Below are positions 22,201-34,080 of a stretch of DNA of 64,000 nt, in pieces. The DNA comes from Paracyclopina nana (Eukaryota > Arthropoda > Copepoda > Cyclopoida > Cyclopettidae): assembly GCA_019096065.1 (NCBI GenBank), contig JAGUCH010000006.1, positions 5,042,001 through 5,106,000 of the forward strand. The letters run 5' to 3'. A program made the position numbers and the translations under genes. Within the stretch, counting starts at the first letter, position 1. Each line of letters opens with the position of its first letter. Under the pieces are notes generated by a model. The model saw nothing but the letters and a program-made list of their open reading frames with translations, had not been told where the DNA came from and did no database searches.

Positions 22201-25200
22201 AAAAGCTCTTTCTGAGGAGTCGATGTGTGCATATTCAATTAGGGAAAATGCCCCTACAAAAACTGAAGCATGATAAACGATCTACACACTCTGCAGCTAG
22301 ATAGTTAGTCAGGCTCGGTTCAGCGTGTTAAATTAGGCCTTGGATCATTGACAAAAGGTGTGTGTTCTCATCAAGATGCCTAGCTGCTTCTGCCATTAGA
22401 AAATAGCCACACAAAAAGTCATTGGATTTTTGGAGAAAGCAGAGTGAACTTAAGTGAACTTTTTCATACAATTTGATCATTTCCGAAGCTGGCCTACTTT
22501 ATACTATGCAACAAGGAGAAAAGTTGTTGCAAAAATGCCACTGAGTCGCAACAATGTCGGTCCAAACCTTTTGTGACACTTGCGCATAGTATATTCATAG
22601 AAATGATACAATGCCTCTGTATTTATGATATGCCACTACATACGGTATGTAATTTTGGGCAGCTTACCTTCTGGGCTTTCCGTTTGTCTGCACGCTGATT
22701 TTGGTGATAAATGCGAGAGAAATTCGATACAATGACAGGGACGGGAAGGGCAATGACCAAAACTCCAGACAAGGAGCAAACGCCACCTATCAGTTTGCCA
22801 AGATTTGTACTTGGAACCATATCGCCATACCTGAAAACGAAACGAAAAATATTTAATCATTTCATATGATGATTAATTTGAAATTCTAAGTACTATAGTA
22901 TAAGCTCTATTTTCGTGGCGCGTATGAAAAAATGTGACCTTAGCCAATTATTTAGCCACGGCAACGAAGAGGCAGAAATTCGATACTTTTAAGCATCTGA
23001 GGACGTCAACAACGATTCGTCTTAACAATGGATGACCTCAAATCGCGCAAAAATGACACATTTTGGGTCACATTTCTTGGGTGTGCGTGGGGGGAAATAA
23101 GGCCACTGATCAATCAGTCAACATTATATTTGGCATAACTTTCATTCTTTTGCCTCCTAGAACTGCTGTAAGGCAGTTGCTACATAAGGGACATGTCAGA
23201 TAAATTCCAGCAAAATTAGTCACGAGTTCTTCTCAGCTCAAGATTCAAGGAAAGCTAATTGGTGAACAGCAAAGATAAGCAACTTTTCCCGCGGATACTT
23301 TTCTCATTTGATGAAAACTTTGCGTACAAAACTTTATCTACAATAACAGCAGGCCAAAAAAGATAGTTCTACCAAAAAATAGGCTAAATTATTCCAGTCT
23401 CTTTTTTTGTCACAAATTGCCCACAATTTGGCATAATAGCTTTTTGACTCCTCCATTATTTCCCGAATGCTTTGAGCATTATTGTTGAGTAAAAACCTGA
23501 CCAGCTCAGTAAATGACAGCTTGACAAGGCGTGCAGAGCAGGGTAAGGATCAAGACAATCCCAGTGGCAATTTTAAGACAAACTTGCGCCCATTAACGGG
23601 AGACAATGTGACATTGCGATAATATTACTCAAACTATAGCCGTCTCTCACAAAGAAGTGCAATACAGTACATATTGTTGTTCTCCTCGTGGAGTATCCCA
23701 ACTTTTGACATGTCTTTTTCTGCGTTGCGTGAGGCCATCAATAATGCTTTTATGGCAGCTGTTGGGCTCTAGGTGATCACAAAAGTGGTCGCTCTCATTA
23801 TGCATTCCCATTCAAGCAAAGCATACTGCAGTATCTTTGAAATTGAAATTGTAAACTGGATACATTTTCCAATCAGATAGAGTGCAACTGCACCATTTTA
23901 ATTAGGGTTGGTCTATTATTATGCACGAGCTATATAGCTCGCAACATTAACCAGTCATGCAACCTCATTTGAAAAAATACGCATTAGACCTAATTTTCCA
24001 CTGTAGCCACTGCGCTCTAGTTTATTGTGCATGTGTGTGTGTATTCAGGCCAACTACTGCGACGTGGTACATTTTTCCAATATTTCGACTTATGTCCGCA
24101 ACGGAAAACGTAGAAAATGGCTGGGAAAAGAAGTCATCTGAGCACCACAAAAAAAGGATGAAGAATAGGAAAAAACTCGTTTGAAAATACCTCTAGACAC
24201 TAAGCCACTTACTCTATGTTTTCCATAAAATCGAATACTTGAGGAAAGGAGCTAAGTTGTTATTCCAGTAATTATTGCTTTGCTTTTTCGCTACGATTTA
24301 TTCCGAGGAGTGTTTTGGCAGAAGAAACCTATCCACGGTGTAATTGTGCATGACTAGTCTAGCTTGGTAGACTGATGAATGGTATTACTGAGCCGAAATA
24401 TTGCCCCTAGTTTTTCTCCTTTAGTAAGAGTAAGGCAGAATTGCGTAATACACCAGGGTCTGCTTCAGTAGGAATAGTACAATGAAACAAAAACACTATG
24501 TGTAGCCTACAAAAATATGGATTTGTCGCGCAAAAGTCAAGGCCACGACTGCTTATAGCTGTGTAGTATATGCTAGTACCAAGTTGGCTTTTTGCACATT
24601 TGCGCAAAGTGCAAACGAGTGGAACATATTTGGCGTTCATTTGTGTAATGTGAAAGCCGAATTCGGCCCAAATATGGTGACCACATTATTCTGATACAAA
24701 TCAATAAACTTTGTGTTGCAGCATGCAGCTATAATATATGCTTTATTTCATGGCTACTCCCTTTGTCACTTGGTGCAAAATAAAGCAAAGTTACTTCAAA
24801 AGGGTAATAAGTTGTACTGCAATTGGTATGATCTTGCATTTAGCGATCCAGAATCGATTATGAGCTGCACAAATATTTATCTAACTTTTGTCGTGGTACA
24901 AAACGAGAGGAGTGAGAAAAGGAAGATTTGCTGTGTGAAATCGAATCGTAGGTGAAAGCCAAGAATTTGCTTGTTGGCTGACAGGCAGCAGCAGTAGGTA
25001 AAATAAATGATACGGGCTCTAGAATAAATAGACGATTTTTGCGCTCCCATTTGACATTTGAAACACCACAATGTAAATTCCTGCCGTCAAAAAGTGTCTA
25101 GACGAGCAAAATGAGAAAGTCGACCGCCGAAGAAGATGAGATGAACAGATTACCAGCGCTGAAATATTAATGTTCTGCTGGCTTAAATGGACAGATTTCA

Positions 25201-26890
25201 TGCTCAATATCAGATTTGTTTATTGGATCTCATGGCAGGAGTCTCGTCCAGTAAAAGCAAATCATGAAAATTGATTTTTGATATGTCTATCCTTTCATTC
25301 GATGACAATAGTCTACTTACTTAGCCTATATGATTGTTTCACCTATAGCTATATTGACTTCCACATTTTGAAGAAATGTTAAAATGAGAATTCTTGGGGA
25401 CTGCCGCACCTTGGCAATTTTATTTACCTATGTCTCTAGTATGAGGGTGATAATTTGTTAGTCTTGATTTGGCTGCAAATCAGAATGGCTTTTCCCTCTC
25501 TCTCTACTGCTCTCTTACTTTTGATGCTATTGGTGTGATCGATTCCCATGGGACCTAATTTACTTCTCAACAGCAAATTGGTTTCAATTTGATCTTACGC
25601 TCAGCTCAAGTTTTTTAAAATATGCAGGCAATTAACAATATCCGTCTATGGCATACAGGATGCATCGCGGAAAACGCAACTGCGCCGCTGCCAATGCGCC
25701 CGAGTGTTTGTTTACGTTTGTCGCGCTTCGCGAGGCGCAAGCCGTACGCATCTGAAGTGAAACTAGGCTTACCCCAAGGTGGTCATGGTGACGATGGTGT
25801 ACCAAAAGGCGGCCGGGATGCTCGTGAAGGTGGAGTCCTCGACGTTCTTCTCACAGTAGTACATGATGGTGGCAAAGATGATGATGGCCATGGCGAGCGA
25901 GAAGACGAGGAAGCCGAGCTCTGAGGCGCAGGACTGGAGCGTGTAGCCGAGGATTCGAAGTCCCTGCGAGTGTCTGGAGAACTTGAAGATGCGAAAGACG
26001 CGGAAGACTCGGAGCGTGACGAAGGCGCCGGACACCTCGTTGTCGTCGGACAGCCCGAGGCCGATGTAGTAGGGCATGATGGCGACAAAGTCGATGACGC
26101 TCATGACGCTGCGCATGAACTTGCAGCGGTCGGGCGCGGCGAACAGCCTCAGCAGGTACTCGGCGGTGAAGATCATGACGCAGGCCGTGTCCAGGCAGAA
26201 GAACATGATCTCGTACTTGTCGCCGCAGGGCTGCACCTCGTTGCCCCCGGGCAGGGTGCCGCACGGCACAGTCTCCACCACGTTCGCCATGACGGAGACG
26301 GCGATGAAGAAGCCGGTGACGTAGTAGAACACGAGGGCGGGCGTGGAGGTGTGGGGGGCTTCGAAGGCGCGCCACATGCGCTCGCGGAGGGCGGCGGGCA
26401 CGATCCCGTCGCCCCCGTTCTCCTCGTCGTCCAGCTTGTCGTCCATGAGGCGCTCGGCGTTCTCGCGCTTGCGGTCGCGGTAGTCTTCGTAGCAGCAGTC
26501 GCCGATCACGTCGGGCATGATGCCGAAGAAGGCCAACTCCTCGTCGTACTGCGTGAGGCACTCGTGCTTCGGGTAGTGCAGCTTGCCCGTCCGGTAGTAG
26601 TTGAGGATGTGGCGGAAAATGTCGGGGTCGCGGTCGAAGAAGTACTCCTTCGTCTCCTCGTCGAAGAAGAAGTCGCGCTCGTTCGAGCCCAGGAGGGTGT
26701 CGGGGTACTTCTCCAGGGTGTTTTGCCACGTCTCGAACCGCCGGCCCGAAATGTTCACCACCAGCTTCTCGTCCTCGGCCCGCTGCTTCCCCGAGATCTC
26801 CGGCGGCGGGGGCAGCGGGTTGGTCGCGATCGGCACCCAGCCGATGGCCGCGGCCCGGGCGAACGGCAGCCAGGCCGCTACCGAGGCCAT
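16241..26890 (-). CDS. Shal: Shal/Kv4 voltage-gated potassium channel alpha subunit, five exons
   Basis: Exons in coding order are 26890-25773, 22830-22668, 21770-21585, 20009-19857 and 16663-16241. All are GT-AG and in frame, giving 680 residues. The start [20 protein letters not shown] is the conserved Kv4 N-terminus, which interacts with KChIP-type subunits. The T1 domain (about 42-145) has the zinc motif H105, C111, C132, C133. S1 to S4 run from about 184 to 306, with S4 reading [15 protein letters not shown]. The pore helix is followed by the filter TTLGYGD (370-376); an intron splits its first glycine codon. The C-terminus has [16 protein letters not shown] (about 474-489), the dileucine region known to direct Kv4 to dendrites. 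The protein ends in VKISNL, resembling the VKVSAL ending of vertebrate Kv4. It would form A-type, fast-inactivating potassium channels in the plasma membrane. The last exon encodes a Ser/Ala/Asn-rich tail, so this isoform is longer than the common insect form. Confidence 0.95.
16664..19856 (-). other. Last intron of Shal
   Basis: This is intron between the exon ending NCCRK and the final exon. The donor is a non-optimal GTAACA. It contains an NRF-1-like palindrome at 18639-18650 and otherwise AT-rich sequence in which I recognise no gene. Confidence 0.6.
20010..25772 (-). other. Shal introns 1 to 3
   Basis: Apart from exons 21585-21770 and 22668-22830, this is intron sequence (20010-21584, 21771-22667, 22831-25772). 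It is AT-rich, and I see no nested gene, RNA gene or recognisable transposon. Confidence 0.6.
25773..26890 (-). CDS. Shal: Shal exon 1: N-terminus, T1, S1-S5 and pore helix
   Basis: This single 1,118-nt exon encodes residues 1-373, ending in phase 2 inside the selectivity-filter glycine codon at a GTAAGC donor. It is strongly GC-rich, with third codon positions mostly G or C, unlike the four downstream exons, which are AT-rich. The ATG at 26888-26890 fits the conserved Kv4 N-terminus, so the start is secure. Confidence 0.95.
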
Positions 26891-27600
26891 TTTACGTGCA
26901 CTTCAGCAATTCCGGCCTCATACGATAACCTCTAATATGCTGCACCTGGGACAATCACTGTCTTACTAAACTACTTTGCTACTTTCTCTTTTTTCGAGGC
27001 CGCTAGCTGCCGAGGCCGCTCCTGCTACCTCCTCCTACTCTCTATGCTCGGCCTCAGCGGCTATGCTGCAGCGACCACGGACTTTGTATAGCGAAATGCT
27101 GAAAAGCGCGAGGAGGCCATCGACGTCGGCCTCGTAGAAGCAGTGCGGCCTTAGTTGTGGAGCGCGGGCCGGCAGGCTTTCTCTGCGTAGGCCTTCTACA
27201 ACTACAGACTAGTACACCTCAAGATACATGCTACTACAATGAAAATACGAGAATGTGTGGTGGCCACTGCGCTCAGTTGTGAGGATCCACGCGCACGCGG
27301 TGGCCCTTATTATGAGCCCCGCTGCGAGGCCGGAAATGACCATGTGCTGATTTAGCACTAATTTCTCAGCCCTTTCAGCTCACGAGAGGGAGTACACGGC
27401 AAAAACATGACCTCGGCCGCGTGCTTGTGTGCGCGGCTCCAGCAATACATATCCTGTTTTACCCCAGCTCACCAAAGTCCGCGTTCTCCATCCGAGGCCG
27501 AGGCTGCTGCTGCTGCTGATGCGTATTGGTCGTCAACGTGAAAGCAGCAGAAGCAAAGCAGCCTCCATCCACCGATAAATAGAGGAAGTGGAGGTCACGA
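26891..27600 (-). promoter_or_regulatory. GC-rich 5' region of Shal
   Basis: The GC-rich block that begins in Shal exon 1 continues upstream to about 27.6 kb, with frequent CG and GGCC and a short CTG run near 27510. It probably holds the 5' untranslated region and promoter. No TATA box or defined initiator can be pinned down from the sequence. Confidence 0.4.
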
Positions 27601-28846
27601 CCAAAGGGGAATAAAGGGGGAGAGAGATCAAGGCTTGCTTTCCTCGGACACCAGCAAACTTACCGTTCTACATAACGCACATGTGCCACGGCGATCGAAT
27701 GCGTGGATAGGGAAGAGGTGCTAAAAGTAAGGTTTGCGGAAGAAGTTGCAGGCTATTTTTAGAAAGCAATTGCTAGCTCCTGTAGGAAAGTTCTGCCTAA
27801 CATTATCTGGAACATCAATCAAAACTAGCTCGGCGAGCCCTTTTTCCTTCTCTCGCGATCGACGGGTCGTTCCCTAAAAAGTGCAGCAAGGATAATAAAA
27901 TTGTTGATGGGCATTGTACCCTGTAGTTAAATACAAGAGGCCCTTGTGCGGCCATTTTTACGTCAGCAACTCGTATATATGTCTGGTAATTGCGTAATAA
28001 TCCTCTCAATATACGAAAGCCATTACCAGGCCTCAGCTTTTTGGTACCACACTGTGCGTTAGAGCTTCGAATTGGGATATATAAAAAAGTCATGTGTCTG
28101 GTGATTTTCGCTTTAATCTGAGCTCAGCCGAATATTAAGGTAGATCGTATATTTAAGAAAAAATAGATTTTGCAACCTTAACAGGAACCAATCACATGCT
28201 GTGCAATTGTGCAATTTCCAAGGATACAAATTAAATTAGTCCAAAGCTTAACAAAGGGAAAGGAATTTGAGAAAACCGGTTTGCATTTGGAGAAAATATA
28301 CCTAATTTTTGACCCTACGAACGAGCCGAAAAGGAGAGCTTTCGAAAAGCTGCTGCAGTATACAAAAAAAGATGTACTGTAGACTGCATCATTTTCCCGC
28401 CTTTGCAGTACATCTCCTTGATTGTTAAATTGCAGAACGCTAACCGCCTCGAAGCTATAAATTGAGCCTCAAAATAAATGTACCTACATTTTTTCCTCGT
28501 CTGTCGGATCAAGTAAACATTTAATTCAGTTACCTTTCGCCAAGGTCAATGAGGGGAGAGGTGATAGCATATCAAAGGTGCACATCATCATCATTTACGA
28601 TCGCCACAAAAGGCCTCAAGGGACATTTCGGAAGCACTAGCTAATTTAAAGAGAGAGCTGCTCTTCGTTTGCTGCGGCTGCCCACGAAAAAGTTCCTTCC
28701 AATTACATGTTATGTAACCAACACCATTGTTGTTATTAGGCTTGATACTCCAGTATCCACCCAAAATACATTATACAGTTGGTGACGTAGCATATATAGT
28801 GGAAGCTTACCAGATTCAGTGAGAGAAAAACTAGCCATACCTACCA

Positions 28847-28856
28847 GTGACGTCAC
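28847..28856. promoter_or_regulatory. CRE-like palindrome upstream of Shal
   Basis: GTGACGTCAC contains the full consensus CREB-binding palindrome TGACGTCA. It lies about 2 kb upstream of the Shal start codon. A chance occurrence in a window this size is possible. Confidence 0.25.
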
Positions 28857-31800
28857 TCTACTAATGGCGTTGTAAAAAATGACGCCAGTTTGTTTGAGCA
28901 GACAATTCCAAAGGGAAGAAGAAGCAAAAGAAATTCCTTTTTTTCCCACAGTGCACATGTGAGAGATGCATTTTGGGCGGGCCAGTTTGTGGTGCATTTT
29001 TTAATGCTGTCCTCTTTTATAGACTTGCTGTGGTTGGTGGTGGTGGCTCAACTGTAGATTGCAGTTTTTGGCTTTGCCAAAATCTCCAGAGTGGCTAGTA
29101 GGAAAATTGTTTGTGACTCATTTACTCCGAGCATTTCCTGATCCATACTTTGCCCCAGGCTGACATTTTCCACAGAAATAAAGAGATTTGCTGCGAACAG
29201 TCACAATAAGGTAGTACATATCAACGCTTACTTTCCATGCATTATTCATGAATGGTCAACAAATAAGAAAGAAAAGCTTGTTTTGCTCCTATCATGGTAG
29301 CTCATTAGAGCTTTTTTTCCACTGCTATTTCTGCAGAATAATTCACGAGCCCAAATGCCAGCCTCTATTTTTAGATAGTTACGCTGTGCTGTATTCCACA
29401 CAAAACTATTTTTATGGCGCATGGAAATGCCTTTTCGCACCATATTACAGCATAAAACATGCCTGCCTGGATTTTTGCTATCCCATTTTTAGCTATGATA
29501 TGAATAGGGAGAAACGGAAAGTACCCCCTTTTATCTGTTATGTGTAGAGCATATTGGAAATTAGGGTTGATCGAAAAGTTGCGTGAGATGCTCCAATGTA
29601 AATTGCGACCATTGTTCACCACTCCTGTATTCAACCCAGTTTCGTTCTATATGACCTGCGCGTGTTATCCTGCCATAAAAAAGTGAAAGCAACAGTAAGA
29701 GGAAGTCAACTATGACTTTTTTGTCTATGATTCCCCCATTGAAGAAAGGAGAGCCTGAAATGATTGGTGCTGTGCAATAAATTGCAAAAGCTAACAAAAG
29801 GAAGTTTGCTTAATAGGACAGCAGAAATTGCAAATGAAACTTTTACTGAGCCTCCAGCTCGCGTGCTCGTTGATTGAAATCCTTTCCGTTTTCTACAACC
29901 TCTGAAGTTGAAAGAAACCTGCCAATGCCATTCTGGTGATACCAAAAACGAGGAGTAGAGTCGTGCCCTATAAATTGCTTACCAAGCGCTAGCTAGGGAT
30001 TCCAGAAATTGAAGCCAATCAAACCTAATGCCATGCTGAAAAAGGATTTTGCTCTGACACTCGACTCCTTTCAAGCCTCTCAAAAGGCAATAATAGAACA
30101 GTGGCAAAAAAGAGAAAAGCTCACTTTTGAGGCATCGAAGAAGGCTCTAGTATTTTCCAGTAACCTAAATATTATGTATTGCTGTAGCAGCTCTTTTGTT
30201 ATATCTGCTTCTTATATGGTAAATGATTCTAGCCCTGAATCAAGTGCTTTTACATGCCACACTGGCCAACAATAGAGAGAGAGCACCACTTGTGAATGCT
30301 AAATACCATGCAAGCTATTCCTGTTAATAGCATATATAATGGTAAATAATGAGCAGCCAATGTGCATGTGTCGTCTCTCTCAGGGATTCTGAGGTCCCAA
30401 AATAAACAAGCCTTGACTAGAATAGCAAAAAAAATTTTCTGAGGCAAGGTCATGGCAACGCATTAGTAAATACAGCAGAATATAGTTAGTAATAACCGAG
30501 AATATAGCAAGAGGTGAAAGGTCTGGAAAATTTCCTGCAACAGCCACAATTATAGCTTATTTGCCTAGCTCAAAGCTCTGCACATTTATCAGCACTTTGT
30601 GCAAAAGATACCCTCGAGAACGATATTCCAGCTCACGATTACACATGTGTTTCATAGTGCATAATAATGAGGCAAATTTGTCACAATTCCTTTGCACAGA
30701 CAGCTGTTATGTAGTCTAGCATACTATATGGCAATTGAATTATCACTTGCGTAATGTTAAGCATGGTACGTTGGTACACTATATGCTAATTGGATGATGA
30801 ATATGGATTCGGTATCCTTCTTCATCACGCATTTTGTATTCAATTATAGCAATGCTTTGTGATTCCTGGCTTTTTCGGTTCATTTCAGTGGTTTTTGTTG
30901 TTGAATGTGGGCATTACATTACAAGAATACTTGCGAGGAGAGAGCAAAAAATGTGTGTGACATTGCTACGTGACTCCAAAAGATACTGCCAGTGCAAAAC
31001 GAGGCCATGACGCTCGTTTTTTCTTGCAATTTCCTGGGCGACCTCCCATATTATTAAGACCTTTTTCCTAAGAAACTGAATCATGATTTGTAAGCGACTC
31101 TAAGCAGAAAGCTTTCGAATGCACAGCCCAGCTCATCTGCCACATTATTAGTCGTAGCTCCGAAGAAAGCTCTTGGAAATTCATCTAGGCATTTTTCGAA
31201 GGGTTTCTAAGGCCCAAAAGTTGACTAAAAATATCTAAGATGAACCGAGCATTCACTTTCCAAGGGCTTTTTCTAAAGTGTATTTAGACAAGGTTTATGG
31301 GTCCACAATCAAAGCAAATTTTCTTTCGTCGACTCTCGTCTTCTCCCTGCTAATTGATTGAAAGCCTTCAAGAGTGCATGCACAGTGGGAGTCATTCCCA
31401 TGAAAGATTGCATTCTAGCGAAATGGCTTTCATTCACTTTTCCACGTACTATTATTTCTTGCATAACTTGAGGTAAAATTTCTCATTTTGGAAAGATTGA
31501 GAGGTTTTTCCTCATCTTGCAAGAAGCAGTGAAGAAAAAAAATAGCAGCAATGGAAAAAATGGAAATGAAAACTGAGTAAAAATAGAATCAAGTGATTGA
31601 AAAAAAGTGCTGATTAGCTGGAAAATCAGTCCAGGTAAGCTCTTTTTTGCTCTAATAGTATGCATCTGTCAAATCGCATTATTTCACTATGTTCTGTTTA
31701 ATAATATCATTGCTTCCGCTTGGCATCACTTCGAGGAAATCTTATTCATTTTAAAAAGGAACAAGGTCCATTCATCCCAGCACTATTTGGCAGAAAATGT

Positions 31801-32437
31801 CGATTTTTCTAGTAGCAATTCATCGTGGCTTTCTCTTCAAAGTCAGATGAACTTCCGGATTTCTAAGGAGAGCCAAGGGAGGAAATAAAGCGCATTTTTC
31901 TCTCATCACCTCATTAGACACAACAACAGTAAAGTAGTTGCGAGGTCTCAATGTGACAAGGCCAAATGTAAGAAGGGTGAGGATACATTTTTGGCGTAAA
32001 ATTAAGAATGTCCCTGAAAATTCGAAACAATGTCCGACTAAAAAATTGGGTTTTTTACAAAATAGTTGAACTTTGCCTGTTGGCTGAGGAAAAAAAATTG
32101 GTACCATTTCCATATTTTTTGGTTACTTTCTTTGCTGCGCTGGATTAATAAGGGCAGAAGCAGCATTCTAAGAATAACTCTGGCGGATGAAGTGTAGCCA
32201 TACACATATACTAGCTGTAATGCTACTACTGCAGTAGTGTAGAATAAAAGTCGAAGGTCATCCAAAAACGCAGCAGGATTATCCAGTATTATGCCTAAGC
32301 ACGTAGTATGTATGACCCCAACAGTGGTTAGATTGGTGAGCCTAATTTACCACCACTACATATATGTGGTGTCCGGAAGAAAAAATACCTTCAATTGCAT
32401 CATAAATTGAGGCATCAATGATTCTAGTGGAACAGTA

Positions 32438-32443
32438 GGTTTT
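32438..32443 (-). promoter_or_regulatory. Candidate polyadenylation signal of the Dumpy-like gene
   Basis: This is the AATAAA hexamer I noticed on the minus strand downstream of the stop codon, about 420 bases away. It is a plausible 3' end with no transcript support. Confidence 0.3.
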
Positions 32444-32859
32444 ATTTGGTCAGGCATGCTTTTACTACAATTTATGGGCAGTATTGATTAGAGTACTATT
32501 AGAATAAGTGGTTAACAAACATTTTTGTGATCTGGCCTTTCTAGCTGGGCGACACCTTTTCTTTTTCCGTCAGCTAAAAATCGGCCTTTTCTTCTCTCTT
32601 TTGGCACACACAATTTTGGGGGCACACACACGAGATAATCTGGGTTACTAAACATATTGTTGTATTAATAAGGAGGGATTATTAGGTTTCATAGTACATA
32701 TGGTATATCACAAAATATCAAACTGCACATTTGATATCACTTGAAGAGGAGCGGAGAAAAACAACGTAATATGATTGAAATCGTGCACAACACATTGTGT
32801 TTTTTGCTTACATAACTAGTATCACAGACATCATAAGTTTCTCTATGTATAGAACAGTT

Positions 32860-34080
32860 TCAATGCAGATAATCCGGCGTGGGCTCCGCCAAAGGTTCCG
32901 GAGTGGTGAACAGAGGGTTGGGAAATTCAGGCGGATGTGGCAGCGGGCCGGCCGTTTTCGGCCTTTTTCTGTAGGCCATCAGCCAACAGGAGACAGCAAT
33001 GGCCACGGCCACCAAGGCCAACAAGGCCGTGATGACGAGAGCAATGATAAATCCGATCTTGGACACGCACACTTCCGCATTGAGTGCAGCCTTCTGCTGA
33101 GCCGCGAGGTCAGCTGTCCTCGAATCCGGCCTCCGTTCGATGGTCAAAATGGCATTGGATTGCACTTGGATTTCCTCTCGCAGCTCACCAGTGTACACAG
33201 CCCCAGCGATCTCGTGTTCGGATTCGCGCTTTTTGCGACGACCGTACGCGTTCACTCCTGCGCAATTTTGGGGTTGGCATTGGCCAAAGCAAACCCGGAT
33301 GTTGCACTTGAACTTGATCGTGTTGCCATCAGGGAATTTGAAGGCATCAAACAAGGCTGTGAGGTGGCCCTTGACTGGGTCGTAGTCCCAGTCGTGGAAA
33401 ATCTGCGGATCCGTTGCGCAGCCATTGGCATCGGTGACTGTGTAGATGGTCTCATCGTTGTTGTCGTCCACAGTACGGGCTTGGCAATTTCGAGCAAAGC
33501 CTCCATAGATCTCACGTGGCTGCACTTCCACCTTGAGCATCAGTTTGTCTCCAATTTCGGCCTGGCTGATGTCTTCGCCCACCTCGTTGCAGATGCGCAT
33601 TGTGCACGTGGGGGCTGGACCTGTGTTGGCGATGGTGCCCGCAGTGGTCAGCGTGGACACGTTGAAGCCAATGTTGAGGTTCTGCTCCCCAGTGTTGTAC
33701 ACACACCTGATCCTGTAGGCTTGGGCCTTGAACGTGAGCAACTTGGGGTGCTTCTGAATCACCAGCACAAACTTGGCCTCGCCCTACATTGAAATATTTT
33801 CAAAATATCATAAATCATTATTCCAAAGTAAAGCTTACATCGTTGTGGAAGAGGCCGCAATTTCCAAAGTTGACCGTGAAATCAATGGGGTCGGCGGCCT
33901 CGCCCTCAGCCACGTTTCTGCGGCATTCCGGAGCGTTGCTGTGGCCCTTGACATACATGACTCCGTGGAAGTTGGGATCAACGACCTTCACCGTCACTTG
34001 GACTCCATCCGCCAAACAGTTGACAAGAAGGTCAGGCCTTGGGAAGTCGCTTGGTGGAGGCTTGGGAGTGGTAATTGGAA
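32860..34080 (-). CDS. dp: Dumpy-like gene: ZP domain, furin-like site, transmembrane anchor and tail
   Basis: Exons are 34080-33839 and 33783-32860, joined by the only phase-0 intron of the gene; the stop is TGA at 32862-32860. A zona pellucida domain begins with LLVNCLADGVQVTV and continues with paired cysteines to CNIRVCFGQC. Next comes the basic stretch GRRKKRESE, matching the consensus furin-like cleavage site found after many ZP domains. A single hydrophobic segment (IGFIIALVITALLALVAVAI) and a short proline-rich cytoplasmic tail end the protein. ZP domains polymerise, so this end is expected to anchor and assemble the filament at the apical cell surface. Confidence 0.93.

Larger units (their letters stand above)
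27601..32859. other. Spacer between Shal and the Dumpy-like gene
   Basis: This is AT-rich intergenic sequence upstream of Shal and downstream of the Dumpy-like gene. A perfect CRE-like palindrome GTGACGTCAC lies at 28847-28856, about 2 kb upstream of the Shal start. An AATAAA hexamer on the minus strand near 32438-32443 could end the Dumpy-like transcript. I see no further gene. Confidence 0.5.

Noticed and set aside
25970-26935. Open frame of 321 codons on the plus strand opposite Shal exon 1
   Set aside because: It is a shadow of the GC-rich Kv4 coding exon on the other strand; its Val/Glu/Gly-rich translation has no family features.
28710-28997. 95-codon minus-strand frame in the Shal/Dumpy spacer
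   Set aside because: No recognisable domain, and composition is the same as the surrounding AT-rich spacer.
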